Assembly (NCBI RefSeq): GCF_035958815.1 | Contig: NZ_CP108383.1 | Span: 6,014,001-6,078,000, forward strand | DNA length: 64,000 nt | Source: Nocardia sp. NBC_01327 | Lineage (GTDB): Bacteria; Actinomycetota; Actinomycetes; Mycobacteriales; Mycobacteriaceae | Reading direction: 5' to 3' | Translations under genes and position numbers: made by a program | In this document: one piece after another, positions 42,452 through 50,975 of the stretch | How the letters are laid out: each line of letters begins with the position of its first letter | Numbering within the stretch: the stretch's first letter is position 1 | Notes under the pieces: generated by a model | What the model was told of the DNA's origin: nothing | Database searches by the model: none | What the model saw: the letters and a program-made list of their open reading frames with translations, nothing else

Positions 42452-43429
42452 ATGTTCAACGAGCACGATGACCTCTCCGAGCATCCGGATTTCGCCGGGC
42501 CGGAGTGGGGTGAGCGCATTTCGCGCATCGAGAAGGAGTACTCCCGGCGGCAGAGCTGGGGAGTGCGAAAGCATAAGCTGCGCAGCAAATTGCCGATCAT
42601 CGCTGTGATAGCGGTGGTGGTGGGGCTGCTGGCGATCTGGCACGAGACGTCGGGGGCGGTGGGGCTGCAGTCCTCGGCCACGCCCGCGACGACCGCCACC
42701 TCGCGGGCGCCGGAAACGGTGCGGGTGAATCTCAATATGCCGTTTCTCAATACGCCCGCGGCGGATTGGGCCGACGGCGCGGACGGGTTCCAGCCGCCGC
42801 CCGCCGCACCGGTGGCCGGGTACGACGCCGCTGCGGTGTCCGCGGCCTATGAGCAGGTGCGAGGGGCGATGATCGCCCAGCGGCTGGATCGGACGGCTAT
42901 GGCCGCCGATGACCCCGGACCTGCCCTATCGCTGTTCGCACCGAAATTCCGCGCCGACGCACTGCAGCGGACGCGGGACAACCCCGATGACCACGGCAAC
43001 TACTACGTGACCGCCCTCGCGCCCGGCACGCAGTTGCTGCCGTCCTCGCCGAAGGTCAAGGGCAGCATGACCGCCGGAGTCGATGAGGACGGCAACCTGG
43101 TGGTGCACACCAATTACATCGTCGCCTACGCCTTCGACCCGGGTAATCCGCAGCGCGTCCGGCGAGCGCTCGATCTGGTCGCCGTGGTGCGCTGGGAAGT
43201 GGACTACTCGGTGGTCACCGATCGCCGATACGCCGCGGACAGTCTCGGGCTGTGGCTCGACCACGGGCAGGGCGATATCTACTCGATGGATTGCGCCTGG
43301 TCCAGGAAAGGGTTCCTCGCCCCCACCATCGGCGCGGCACAGGGCGGCGGCGCCACCGGGTCCGGACACGACTCCGACTACTACTTCGACCCGAGCCATC
43401 CGCTGCCGCAGACCGACGGTTGCAAATAG
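42452..43429 (+). CDS. Membrane-anchored protein of unknown function
   Basis: A 325-residue protein with a charged cytoplasmic N-terminus (MFNEHDDLSEHPDFAGPEWG), one membrane helix (LPIIAVIAVVVGLLAIWH, about 45-65), and a large external domain of about 250 residues. ATG 42452 follows GGGGGAAT. It lies 96 bp before an MMPL transporter on the same strand, so it could be an accessory subunit, although it does not look like MmpS. No catalytic motif is recognised. Confidence 0.75.
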   Translation: MFNEHDDLSEHPDFAGPEWGERISRIEKEYSRRQSWGVRKHKLRSKLPIIAVIAVVVGLLAIWHETSGAVGLQSSATPATTATSRAPETVRVNLNMPFLNTPAADWADGADGFQPPPAAPVAGYDAAAVSAAYEQVRGAMIAQRLDRTAMAADDPGPALSLFAPKFRADALQRTRDNPDDHGNYYVTALAPGTQLLPSSPKVKGSMTAGVDEDGNLVVHTNYIVAYAFDPGNPQRVRRALDLVAVVRWEVDYSVVTDRRYAADSLGLWLDHGQGDIYSMDCAWSRKGFLAPTIGAAQGGGATGSGHDSDYYFDPSHPLPQTDGCK

Positions 43430-43525
43430 ACTCGTATTGCGCATAACAGCATGTAAATGACTGTGCCGCAATCGAAGAGCGAAACACGATAATGCCGATC
43501 GCGATCTTGCTTGTTACCGTGACAT

Positions 43526-45736
43526 ATGAACCTGTTCGCGCGATGGGGTGATCTGGCCTGCCGATGGCGGTTCGGGGTCATCGGAGTGATGGTGGCGGCG
43601 CTGCTGTCACTGGGTGGGTACGGCCTCGGTTTGGACGACCATCTGAGCTCCGGCGGACTGTTCGATCCGTCGGCGGAGTCGTCGAAGGAGGGTGCGCTCG
43701 CCGATAAGTCGTTCGGTCGCAATCACGATGGCGATGTGGTGGTGCTCTTCACCGCACCCGAGGGCAGGACCGTCGACGATCCCGACTTCAGCAGCACCGT
43801 TGTCGATCATCTCAACAGTCTGCCGCGCGATCACCCGGATCAGATCGCACGCATCGTGGGCACCTACTGGCCCACCGAGACCGGCGCGGTCTCCTCGATT
43901 TTCGTGACCAAGGACAAGACCCGCGCGACCGCCGCCATCGCGCTGCGCGGTGAGAACGACACCGATCTGCTTCTCAACTACCGGACGGTCAAGGACGACT
44001 TCACGATTCCGGGCATCAATGTTCAGGTGGGTGGGCTGCAGCCGATTTCGGGCACGCTCAACGACACCATCGCCGTCGATCTGCACCGTATGGAATTGAT
44101 GGCCATTCCCCTCGTGGGATTGCTGCTGTTCTTCATTTTCGGCGGTGTTGTCGCCGCCGCGCTGCCGCTGATCATCGGTTTGCTCACCATCTTCGGCGCC
44201 TTCGGCATCGTCCGGTTCGTCGCCAATTTCACCGAGGTGAATTCCTTCGTCTCGCCCGTGGTTTCAATGATCGGGCTCGGATTGGCCATCGATTACGGGC
44301 TGTTCATCGTCAGCCGTTTCCGTGAGGAACTGGCCGCCGGGTACGACACCCGGACGGCGGTGCGGCGCACGGTGATGACGGCGGGGCGCACGGTGGTGTT
44401 CTCCGCGACCATGATCGTCGCGAGTCTCGGTGGCCTGCTGCTGTTCCCACAGGGCTTCCTGAAATCCATTGCGTACGGTGCGATTGCGACCGTGACCATC
44501 GCGGCGCTCACCGCTCTCACCGTGCTGCCGGCGGTGCTGGCCATTCTCGGGCCGCGCGTAGACATGCTGGGGCTGGACCGCTTTCGGCGAACCAAGTCGG
44601 CCGCACCGATGGAGAGCGGGTTCTGGGGCCGTACCACCGGGTGGGTGATGAAGCATCCGCGAAAGGTGGCCATCCCACTGCTGCTCGGCCTGGTGTTGCT
44701 CACCTTGCCGATCCGGAATCTGGTCTTCGGCGGCTTCGGCGAGAAGTATCTGCCGCCGGACAATCCGACCCGCATGGCGCAGGAGGAGATCGACAGGTAC
44801 TTCCCGCTGCGGAAATCCGATCCGATCGAACTCATCTTCGTCACCGGCAGTTCCGGTGCCGTCGGACCGGTCTGGAATCAGGCCAACAACGCGCCGGGGC
44901 TGATCGCGAAGTTCGAGATTCCGTCTCGCTCGGTGTCCAATCCCGACGTCTACCGAACCACCGCACCGGTGGGCGATATCAACCATGCCGGCGCCACTAT
45001 CGAATATCTCCGGAAACTGAATCTGCCCGATGACATGACCGTGCTCGTCGGCGGCGTGCCCGCACTCCAAAAGGACAGCATCGACGCCCTTTTGAGCCGA
45101 ATCCCGTGGATGATCGCCCTGGTTCTGCTGATCACGGGCCTGCTGATGTTCCTCACGTTCGGCTCGGTCGTGCTCCCCATCAAGGCCGCCTTGATGAGCG
45201 GCCTCGGGCTCGGTTCCACGCTCGGCATCCTGACCTGGATCTTCGTCGACGGCCATGGCGCAAGCCTGTTGAACTTCACCCCGCAGCCCGGCCAGGCGGT
45301 CATGCTGGTGTTGATCATCGCGATCGTCTACGGCTTGTCCACCGACTACGAGGTGTTCCTGGTATCGCGCATGGTCGAGGCCCGAACCCGGGGCGCGACC
45401 ACCGACGAAGCCATCCGCACCGGCACCGCCCAGACCGGCGGCATCATCACCGCGGCGGCCTTGATCCTGCTGGTGGTCACCGGCGCCTTCGCCTTCTCCG
45501 ATCTTGTACTCATGCAGTACATCGCCTACGGCATGATCGCCGCCCTCTTCATCGACGCCACCCTGCTCCGCATGCTCCTGGTCCCCGCCACTATGAAACT
45601 GCTCGGCGACCGAGTCTGGTGGGCTCCGGCCTGGATGAAGCGCATCCAGCAGCGCATCGGCCTGGGTGAACCGGTCTTGGACGACGAGCAGCCGCCGCCG
45701 CCCCCGGTCTCCGAACTCGTCGGGGCCGCGCGCTGA
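43526..45736 (+). CDS. MMPL-family RND transporter (second)
   Basis: A 736-residue MMPL transporter. It has an N-terminal helix, a periplasmic porter region (KSFGRNHDGDVVVLFTAPEG), a helix bundle with LGLAIDYGLFIVSRFREELA, and a second bundle with VYGLSTDYEVFLVSRMVEAR. Both Asp-Tyr proton-relay pairs are present. The C-terminus ends with a short Pro-rich cytoplasmic tail. It is probably co-transcribed with the membrane-anchored gene upstream. The substrate may be a lipid or peptide of the envelope. Confidence 0.93.
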   Translation: MNLFARWGDLACRWRFGVIGVMVAALLSLGGYGLGLDDHLSSGGLFDPSAESSKEGALADKSFGRNHDGDVVVLFTAPEGRTVDDPDFSSTVVDHLNSLPRDHPDQIARIVGTYWPTETGAVSSIFVTKDKTRATAAIALRGENDTDLLLNYRTVKDDFTIPGINVQVGGLQPISGTLNDTIAVDLHRMELMAIPLVGLLLFFIFGGVVAAALPLIIGLLTIFGAFGIVRFVANFTEVNSFVSPVVSMIGLGLAIDYGLFIVSRFREELAAGYDTRTAVRRTVMTAGRTVVFSATMIVASLGGLLLFPQGFLKSIAYGAIATVTIAALTALTVLPAVLAILGPRVDMLGLDRFRRTKSAAPMESGFWGRTTGWVMKHPRKVAIPLLLGLVLLTLPIRNLVFGGFGEKYLPPDNPTRMAQEEIDRYFPLRKSDPIELIFVTGSSGAVGPVWNQANNAPGLIAKFEIPSRSVSNPDVYRTTAPVGDINHAGATIEYLRKLNLPDDMTVLVGGVPALQKDSIDALLSRIPWMIALVLLITGLLMFLTFGSVVLPIKAALMSGLGLGSTLGILTWIFVDGHGASLLNFTPQPGQAVMLVLIIAIVYGLSTDYEVFLVSRMVEARTRGATTDEAIRTGTAQTGGIITAAALILLVVTGAFAFSDLVLMQYIAYGMIAALFIDATLLRMLLVPATMKLLGDRVWWAPAWMKRIQQRIGLGEPVLDDEQPPPPPVSELVGAAR

Positions 45737-45833
45737 CCCCCGGCCGGACGAGGAGCGCGGACCGATCCCCCAATCTCCCCTGTAGCCAGGCGATTACCCG
45801 GCAGACTCCTGGAATGCGGCCTAGCATCTGATC

Positions 45834-48800
45834 GTGGCCGAGCAGGATTCGATCACCGAGGGCCTCACCGCGGTGTTCGGTGGGGTCGCCGCTGGGGCGA
45901 TCATCGTGGGGATCGCCGCCGCCGCGCTGAAAAAATTCGGGGACAAGCTCGGCGAGGGCCTGTACGCGTCGCTCACTACGCTGCTCCGCCGGGGCTACGA
46001 GCGAATCGCGATCCGCTTCAGCGAGGACCGGCGAATCACCCATTACCGGGCCAAGATTCCCGATGAGTACGGACGACATGTCCTGACTCTGCAGCGGCAG
46101 ATCGCCGTCGAGTCGGTCTACGTGCACCTCCAGTACGAGAGGGGTGGGCGGCGGCACGACCTGCGGCGGCAGGTGCTCCAGGAGAAGGCCGTGCTCCTGC
46201 TCGGCGAGGCCGGCGCCGGAAAGTCCTTACTGTCGAAGCACTTTCTCCTGCATTGGGCAGCGCAACCGCGCAAAGCCAAGCAGCGGCAGAAGATTCCGGT
46301 ACTGGTGGAGTTGCACCGCTGTGACGGATCGGTGGATCTGCCCGGACTGATCGCGGCGCACTTCCGACTACCGCACGACAAGAACGACAGTCGCGCAGTG
46401 GAATTCGTCGCTCAGCGCCTGAATGAAGGCTCTATGCGACTGCTGTTCGACGGCCTCGACGAGGTGAGTGCCGACGAACACGCCGGTGTGGTCGCGGCGA
46501 TCGAATCCTTCCGGCGAGACCATGCCAGCGGCGACAAGGCGAACTCCGTCGTGGTCACGGGCCGTGGCTCGGCGTACAACGGCAGTCTGAGCGCCTTCGA
46601 GGTCATCAAGATCGCCGGTTTCGACGACTCCTCGATCCTTCGATTCCTCGGCCGCTGGCTGGTACTGGAACGTTCCGCCGCCGGCGGGCTGACCGCGGCC
46701 GATATTGCCGAATTAGGCACAGCCGACCGCATATTCGAGCAGATCCGGCAGAATCCGCAGCTGCTCCAACTGGCCCGCACCCCCCTGCTGCTGAGCCTGC
46801 TCGCCGACCTGTACACCGGCAGCCTGGTGCACAAGGGGCGTTCGTTGCCGTCCTCCCGAGCCGACTTCTACGCACGGGTCACCGACCATATGGTCATGCG
46901 CGATCTGCTGCTGGATCGCGGCGAACGCGCCTCCCCGTACCAGCCACGCGACAAACTCGCGGTATTGAAACGAATCGCCGTGTTCATGACCGAGACTCCG
47001 GCCGACCAGGGCGACCGGCTCATTCTGTCTCAGGAAAGGCTCCGGGAGGTCCTCACCACCACCCTCGCAGCACTGGACCTGCGCCCCGAGCACGGGCGGG
47101 AGCTGGTGCGCGATCTCACCGATCGAAGTCAGATGCTGGTCGGCTCCGATACCGGGGAACGATTCTGGTTCCCGCACAGGAGCTTTCAGGAGTACTTCAC
47201 GGCGCGAGCACTCGAGGGTCCGGTGGGGGCCGCTCGCCTGCTCGCCGGCTACTGGTCCGATCCGGCCTTCTGGCGCGATACCGTCCGCTTCTGGTGCGGA
47301 GACGGCAACAACAGCACCATCGTGGTCCAGCGGCTGTTCGAATCGAACGACCTCAAACATCGCGTGCTGGCGCTCGAATGCCTTTCCGAGGCAAGCGAAA
47401 TCGACACTCTGCTCGCAGATCGCATTGTGACGCACTTCCTCACCGAACTGCCCCGGACTCCCGAGCCCGCGACGATCGGTGAAGCAGCAGGCATTGTCGA
47501 GGCGCTCGGCAGCGTGGCCTCCAGAGACACCGATCGCGGCCGCAGGGTGCGCAGGCACCTCGAAGCACAGGCCGAGGCGGGGGCCGAGCGTGCCATGCGC
47601 GCCCTGGCCCGGTCCGGTCGTGCCGATGCCGCACAGTTTCTGGTGAATCTGGCCGTCCGTAACGACGATGCGCTGACCAAGGAGTGCGCGGGGTCGATGG
47701 GCGAAGTCGCGGTATCCGCCCTCGCCGATGCGGTGGCGGCTGATCGGCTCTGGCCGGTGGACACGCTCGGCGGTATCGGTACACCCAGTGCGGCAATGGA
47801 ACTCGCACGCATGGTGTGGTCCGACGATGTGCGCGCGACCTCGTCGGCCTGGTGGCTGTGTGCATTGATTCGAGAACCGAATATCGAAGCGGCACTGGAG
47901 GATCACACGCCGCTCGGCTCCGAGGCGACCACCTACGCCGGACTCGACGGCGCCTGGGATCCCTTCACACCCGACCCGCAGGGGCGATTCGCACGGCTCA
48001 TGCGGAGGGTCGCCCACCTGACGAATACCTCGAGCCCACCGGACTTCCTCATCGAACGGCTGGACCCACGGATCGTGGTACTGCTGTCGAGCCTGACTCT
48101 GTTACGCCGTCGACCGCCCGGAAGCGAAGCCCTCACCATCGCGATGAGCGATCAACAGCTCAACCAGGAGTTGTTCATCCGCAGCGACAGACTCGGATAC
48201 GGCCCGAACTCGCGGCGGCTCCTACACACATACCTGCAACGGTTCTCGTACACCGCGTCCGAGATCGCAATGCTGGACACGCTGCCGCCACCGGTTCAGC
48301 GCGCACTCATCAGGTACATGCTGGTGTTCCAATTCACCGCAAACGATGCGGCTCGAGCCGAACTGTGGTCGCGAGCAACACAAGACGTCGAGCACAGTAC
48401 GGCGGGACTGACACTGTGGTGGCGAGGGATGGCCGGGGTCGCCACCCTGATATTTACCGGCGCCGGGATATATCGTGCGGTCGCGACCATCGCGCACACC
48501 TGGGCATGGGGGCCGATATGGCTCGCCTGGCCGATGCTGATCGTATTCGCCGTATTCGCCGTCTCGGCCTCGATCGCCTGGTATCTGGAGGAAGTCGTCA
48601 TCGTAACGGCCGATCTCGAAACCCTGTGGCGGTCGACCGCGATCGTCACAGGCTGCGCGGCGGCCGCATTGGCGGTGCCCGGTATGTCGACGATCGCCGA
48701 TTGGATCGGCTGGCCGGCCGTCGCGGTCGGCGCAGTTGTCGTGGCACTGATTCTGATCCAGGTGGACCGGGTGATCAGGAAACGAGACCAGGCCAACACC

Positions 48801-48866
48801 AACCACTTCCGGCTGATTCTGCAGGAATTGCAAGCAGCCGAGGCGAATCGGCAACAGCGCGCCTGA
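45834..48866 (+). CDS. Membrane-anchored NACHT-domain NTPase (NLR-like)
   Basis: A 1010-residue protein. An N-terminal membrane segment (about 15-35) precedes a linker and a NACHT-type STAND NTPase. The Walker A is GEAGAGKSLLSKHF near residue 124, the Walker B/DGLDE motif is RLLFDGLDEVSADEHAG near 203, and VVVTGRGSAY is sensor-like. PHRSFQEYFTARAL near 460 is the typical end of the NACHT winged-helix region. A helical repeat-like region (500-780) follows, then three or four C-terminal membrane helices (860-985). Bacterial NACHT proteins include antiphage effectors. No separate effector gene is beside it; the membrane helices could be the effector. Start GTG 45834. Confidence 0.88.
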   Translation: MAEQDSITEGLTAVFGGVAAGAIIVGIAAAALKKFGDKLGEGLYASLTTLLRRGYERIAIRFSEDRRITHYRAKIPDEYGRHVLTLQRQIAVESVYVHLQYERGGRRHDLRRQVLQEKAVLLLGEAGAGKSLLSKHFLLHWAAQPRKAKQRQKIPVLVELHRCDGSVDLPGLIAAHFRLPHDKNDSRAVEFVAQRLNEGSMRLLFDGLDEVSADEHAGVVAAIESFRRDHASGDKANSVVVTGRGSAYNGSLSAFEVIKIAGFDDSSILRFLGRWLVLERSAAGGLTAADIAELGTADRIFEQIRQNPQLLQLARTPLLLSLLADLYTGSLVHKGRSLPSSRADFYARVTDHMVMRDLLLDRGERASPYQPRDKLAVLKRIAVFMTETPADQGDRLILSQERLREVLTTTLAALDLRPEHGRELVRDLTDRSQMLVGSDTGERFWFPHRSFQEYFTARALEGPVGAARLLAGYWSDPAFWRDTVRFWCGDGNNSTIVVQRLFESNDLKHRVLALECLSEASEIDTLLADRIVTHFLTELPRTPEPATIGEAAGIVEALGSVASRDTDRGRRVRRHLEAQAEAGAERAMRALARSGRADAAQFLVNLAVRNDDALTKECAGSMGEVAVSALADAVAADRLWPVDTLGGIGTPSAAMELARMVWSDDVRATSSAWWLCALIREPNIEAALEDHTPLGSEATTYAGLDGAWDPFTPDPQGRFARLMRRVAHLTNTSSPPDFLIERLDPRIVVLLSSLTLLRRRPPGSEALTIAMSDQQLNQELFIRSDRLGYGPNSRRLLHTYLQRFSYTASEIAMLDTLPPPVQRALIRYMLVFQFTANDAARAELWSRATQDVEHSTAGLTLWWRGMAGVATLIFTGAGIYRAVATIAHTWAWGPIWLAWPMLIVFAVFAVSASIAWYLEEVVIVTADLETLWRSTAIVTGCAAAALAVPGMSTIADWIGWPAVAVGAVVVALILIQVDRVIRKRDQANTNHFRLILQELQAAEANRQQRA

Positions 48867-48916
48867 CCAGCTCACCGTAAGGCGGCGGTTGCCGAACGCC
48901 CCGTGCTCAGGACGTC

Positions 48917-49642
48917 TCAGACGACCATGCCGATACTGCGGCCGATATCGACGAGGGTGGCGTCGAAGAGGACGTCGGGGTGGGTGATCGGGATCGGGTA
49001 GTTGCCGAAGACCTCGAGGGTGACGTGGCCGTAGAGGCGCGCCCAGAATTGGATCATCACGTAGCTCACGCCGAGGTCCAGCTTCTCGGCGGGGAACTTC
49101 TGGCCGGATTCGGCGAGCACGCGCAGCAGGTCGGTCTGGAAGCGGACGAGGTCGTCGCGCAGTTCCGGCGGGATCAGTTCCGTTGCGGGGGTGACGATCT
49201 CGTATTCGGTGAGCAGTCGACCGGCGGCGCCGAGGAAGAGCCGCCCGACCGGTTCGCCGAATTGCTGCATGGCGCTGCCGATTCCGGCGACGGTCGGCGA
49301 GGCGAAGACCAGGGTGAACTCGCGCGCGTGGGCGAGGGACCAGCTGCGGAAGCCGCGGCAGACGGCGAAGAATCGGATACCGGCGTCGTCGGGCAGCCCG
49401 GCGACCGCCGCCTCGAGGTCCGCGGCGAGATCGCCGCAGACATCGGTGCGCACCGCCGCGACCAATTGGTCGCGGGATTCGTAGTACCGGTAGAGCGCGG
49501 GGGCGGTGACGCCCAGCTCCCGCGCGATGGCCCGCAGCGTGATTGCGTCGGGGCCCTGCTCCACCAGCAGTGACCGCGCGACGCGGCGGATGTCTGCGTC
49601 GCTTACCGCAGGCATCCGGCCGCGTCGACGGGGTTCACTCAT
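48917..49642 (-). CDS. TetR-family regulator (WHG C-terminal domain)
   Basis: A 241-residue TetR protein. The HTH is RRVARSLLVEQGPDAITLRA with ARELGVTAPALYRYYESRDQ, and the C-terminal ligand domain resembles the WHG/TetR_C_13 type. ATG 49642 overlaps the P450 stop as ATGA, so it is translated with the P450 and may autoregulate the operon through palindromes upstream of the P450. Long in-frame sequence beyond 49642 is the antisense shadow of the P450. Confidence 0.9.
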   Translation of the reverse strand: MSEPRRRGRMPAVSDADIRRVARSLLVEQGPDAITLRAIARELGVTAPALYRYYESRDQLVAAVRTDVCGDLAADLEAAVAGLPDDAGIRFFAVCRGFRSWSLAHAREFTLVFASPTVAGIGSAMQQFGEPVGRLFLGAAGRLLTEYEIVTPATELIPPELRDDLVRFQTDLLRVLAESGQKFPAEKLDLGVSYVMIQFWARLYGHVTLEVFGNYPIPITHPDVLFDATLVDIGRSIGMVV

Positions 49643-50874
49643 TCGTACTTGACCTGCCAGCTCTTGATGCCGTTCAGCCAACCCGAGCGCAGCCGGACCG
49701 GATCGGAGACCTGGCTCAGGTTCGGCATCACATCGGCGATGGCGTTGAACATGAGGTCGATCTCCAGGCGTGCGAGGTTGGCGCCCACGCAGAAGTGGGT
49801 TCCGGTGCCGCCGAAGCCTACATGCGGATTCGGATTCCGGAGGACGTTGAACTCGAAAGGCTTCTCGAAGACTTCTTCGTCGAAGTTGGCGGCGGAGTAG
49901 AACATTCCGACGCGCTGGCCCTTCTTCATCTCCTGGCCGCTGAGCACGGTGTCCTGCAGCAGGGTGCGCTGGAAGGCGATGACGGGGGTGGCCCAGCGGA
50001 CGATCTCGTCCGGAGCGGTGCGCGGACGCTGCTCGCGGTAGAGCTCCCACTGTTCCGGATTGTCGACGAACGCCTTCATACCGTGCGTGATGGCATTCCG
50101 CGTGGTCTCGTTGCCGGCGACGGCGAGCAGGATGACGAACCAGGCGAATTCGTCCGAGCCCATGGCTTCACCATCGACGTCGGCATTGAGCAGCGTGGAC
50201 ATGATGTCCGCGTGGCCGTCGAGGTCGATCGGGCACTTGCGCTTCTCTTCGGCGAGGTTCCACGAGTAGCCCATGACCTCGGCGGTGGCGACCTTGTGGT
50301 CACCCTCGAAGTCGGGATCGTCGTAGGAGATCATCTGGTTGGTCCAGTCGAAGATCTTGCCGCGATCTTCCTGCGGAATACCGATGAGCTCGGCAATGGC
50401 CTGCAGCGGCAGCTCGCAGGCGACCTGGGTGACGAAGTCGCCGGAGCCGGTCTTCTTGGCCTCGTGCACGATTCGCTCGGCGCGGTCGCGCAGCGCATTG
50501 CGCAGCGATTCGACGGCGCGCGGGGTGAAGCCCTTGGACACGATGCGGCGCAGCTTGGTGTGCCGCGGCGGATCCTGGTTCAGCAGCAGATAGCGCTGGA
50601 CCTCGATCTCTTCACGCATGATGTCGTCGTAGAAGCGGATGACAGCGGTGTTCTCCTCGGAGGAGTACACCTCCGGAGTCTTCGAGATCTCCTTGATGTC
50701 ATCCATTTTGGTGACGGCCCAGTAGCCGTCGTCTTTGAAGCCACTGCCGGCCTGAGGCACCCAGGCGATGGACTGGGTACGGCGGAGTTCGGCGAACTCC
50801 TCGACGGGCAGACGCTGTGCGAGCAGGTCGGGATCGGTGAAATCGAACCCGGAGGGAATGGACGGCGCGGACAC
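49639..50874 (-). CDS. Cytochrome P450, CYP125-like (steroid side-chain oxidation)
   Basis: A 411-residue P450 with the I-helix motif VAGNETTRNAI, an ExxR-type region (TAPDEIVRW), and the heme-ligand loop GFGGTGTHFCVGANLARLEI. The end LRSGWLNGIKSWQVKYE closely follows CYP125A1, the cholesterol C26/27 hydroxylase of mycobacteria. GTG 50874 follows AAAGGAGGTACC. A KstR-like palindrome lies between this SD and the upstream region, which supports regulation with sterol catabolism. The exact substrate is inferred. Confidence 0.9.
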   Translation of the reverse strand: MSAPSIPSGFDFTDPDLLAQRLPVEEFAELRRTQSIAWVPQAGSGFKDDGYWAVTKMDDIKEISKTPEVYSSEENTAVIRFYDDIMREEIEVQRYLLLNQDPPRHTKLRRIVSKGFTPRAVESLRNALRDRAERIVHEAKKTGSGDFVTQVACELPLQAIAELIGIPQEDRGKIFDWTNQMISYDDPDFEGDHKVATAEVMGYSWNLAEEKRKCPIDLDGHADIMSTLLNADVDGEAMGSDEFAWFVILLAVAGNETTRNAITHGMKAFVDNPEQWELYREQRPRTAPDEIVRWATPVIAFQRTLLQDTVLSGQEMKKGQRVGMFYSAANFDEEVFEKPFEFNVLRNPNPHVGFGGTGTHFCVGANLARLEIDLMFNAIADVMPNLSQVSDPVRLRSGWLNGIKSWQVKYE

Positions 50875-50885
50875 GGTACCTCCTT

Positions 50886-50899
50886 TGGAACACGTTCCG
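50886..50899. promoter_or_regulatory. KstR-like operator upstream of the P450
   Basis: TGGAACACGTTCCG matches the published KstR consensus TnnAACnnGTTnnA except at the last base, with GGAAC/GTTCC arms. It lies about 12 bp before the P450 GTG. Confidence 0.6.
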
Positions 50900-50928
50900 G
50901 AGAAGTGAATCACACCACAGCCCCGTTT

Positions 50929-50957
50929 GTGAACACCTATTACTAAATCATGTTCAC
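50929..50957. promoter_or_regulatory. Inverted repeat, candidate TetR operator
   Basis: GTGAACA and TGTTCAC form a perfect 7-bp inverted repeat separated by 15 bp of AT-rich sequence (CCTATTACTAAATCA), in the promoter region upstream of the P450-TetR operon. It is a good candidate for binding by the co-encoded TetR. Confidence 0.55.
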
Positions 50958-50975
50958 TTGAGTGTAGAGGCGATC

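Noticed and set aside
49643..50050. N-terminal extension of the TetR protein
   Set aside because: Antisense-phase reading of the P450 gene; ATG 49642 overlaps the P450 stop as a normal coupled junction.
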